A stretch of DNA of 40,989 nt from JAQUOA01 sp037443785 (GTDB lineage Bacteria; Bacteroidota; Ignavibacteria; UBA10030; UBA8401), in contig JBBINR010000030.1 of the NCBI GenBank assembly GCA_037443785.1, positions 1 through 40,989 on the forward strand, given 5' to 3'. Of this stretch, positions 40,891-40,989 are shown piece by piece. A model generated the notes under the pieces. That model made no database searches. It worked only from the letters and a program-made list of their open reading frames with translations, and was not told where the DNA came from. Within the stretch, counting starts at the first letter, position 1. The number at the start of each line of letters is the position of its first letter. A program made the position numbers and the translations under genes.

Positions 40891-40989
40891 ATGGAAAATC
40901 AAAAACCTGTTATTGCCACAACATCATTAGCGGGATGCTTCGGACGCCACATGTCGCTGCTGGATATTGACGAGAGGATTCTCAATCTC
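40891..40989 (+). CDS. hoxY: [NiFe]-hydrogenase small subunit HoxY (operon 2), 3' partial, with Arg in the proximal-cluster motif
   Basis: 33 residues are visible before the window ends. AGGAGCGGAT precedes the ATG. The sequence TTSLAGCFGRHMSLLDIDER aligns with GGCSGCHMSFLDLDER of the first HoxY. Cys16 is kept, but the second ligand of the proximal [4Fe-4S] motif is Arg19 (codon CGC at 40945-40947, one base from TGC). The rest of the protein and its other ligands are outside the window. Assignment to HoxY is clear from sequence and position. Confidence 0.88.
   Translation, partial: MENQKPVIATTSLAGCFGRHMSLLDIDERILNL

Overview
The window looks like a chromosomal segment from a bacterium of the Bacteroidota/Chlorobiota assemblage, most likely Ignavibacteria-like. 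Three secreted proteins end in the Por/T9SS sorting module with the NYPNPFNP signature. Secreted and lipoprotein enzymes are common, Shine-Dalgarno sequences are often weak, and the gene set fits a fermentative or facultatively anaerobic heterotroph with two NAD-linked hydrogenases. This placement is inferred from protein character, not from a marker-gene tree.

Layout. 1-4.8 kb: four plus-strand surface genes, namely two S74-chaperone proteins with NSAFG-type repeats, a small T9SS protein and a GLUG-repeat T9SS protein. 4.8-11.6 kb: minus-strand exported enzymes, namely a GH76-like lipoprotein, an M1 aminopeptidase, an FKBP lipoprotein and a large T9SS protein with a deacetylase-like N-terminus and golvesin-like domains. 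11.7 kb: tRNA-Val(CAC). 12.0-12.9 kb: three small single-span membrane proteins. 13.0-17.6 kb: a minus-strand sulfur/redox operon of MerR regulator, octaheme cytochrome c, cytochrome b and two YeeE/YedE transporters, one fused to a rhodanese fold that lacks its cysteine. 17.9-20.6 kb: pyruvate phosphate dikinase.

20.9-29.7 kb is an accessory island. It holds a type IIG-like restriction-modification enzyme, two unrecognised membrane proteins, a GIY-YIG nuclease with a RAMA-like domain, an intact DUF559 nuclease, and stubs of SRAP, DUF559 and HNH nuclease genes. These lie among palindromic repeats, with a degenerate ~21-nt array on one side. A ~242-nt block (SRAP stub, palindromes, DUF559 start) occurs twice. 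One copy carries an extra 62-nt double-hairpin unit bounded by 9-bp direct repeats, and the other copy preserves the empty site. This is the strongest sign of an undescribed mobile or repeat-based system in the window.

28.9-32.4 kb: small enzymes (VOC protein, DinB-like, NAD(P)-dependent epimerase, alpha/beta hydrolase) and a coiled-coil protein. 32.5-41.0 kb: two consecutive NAD-linked [NiFe]-hydrogenase operons. The first is complete (hoxE, F, U, an unknown 97-residue protein, Y, H). The second (hoxF with fused NuoE-like domain, hoxU, hoxY) runs off the end. They differ in iron-sulfur inventory, and the second HoxY reads Arg where the second cysteine of its proximal-cluster motif should be. 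Palindromic elements with GTCAT termini sit between cotranscribed genes in both hox operons and in the sulfur operon.
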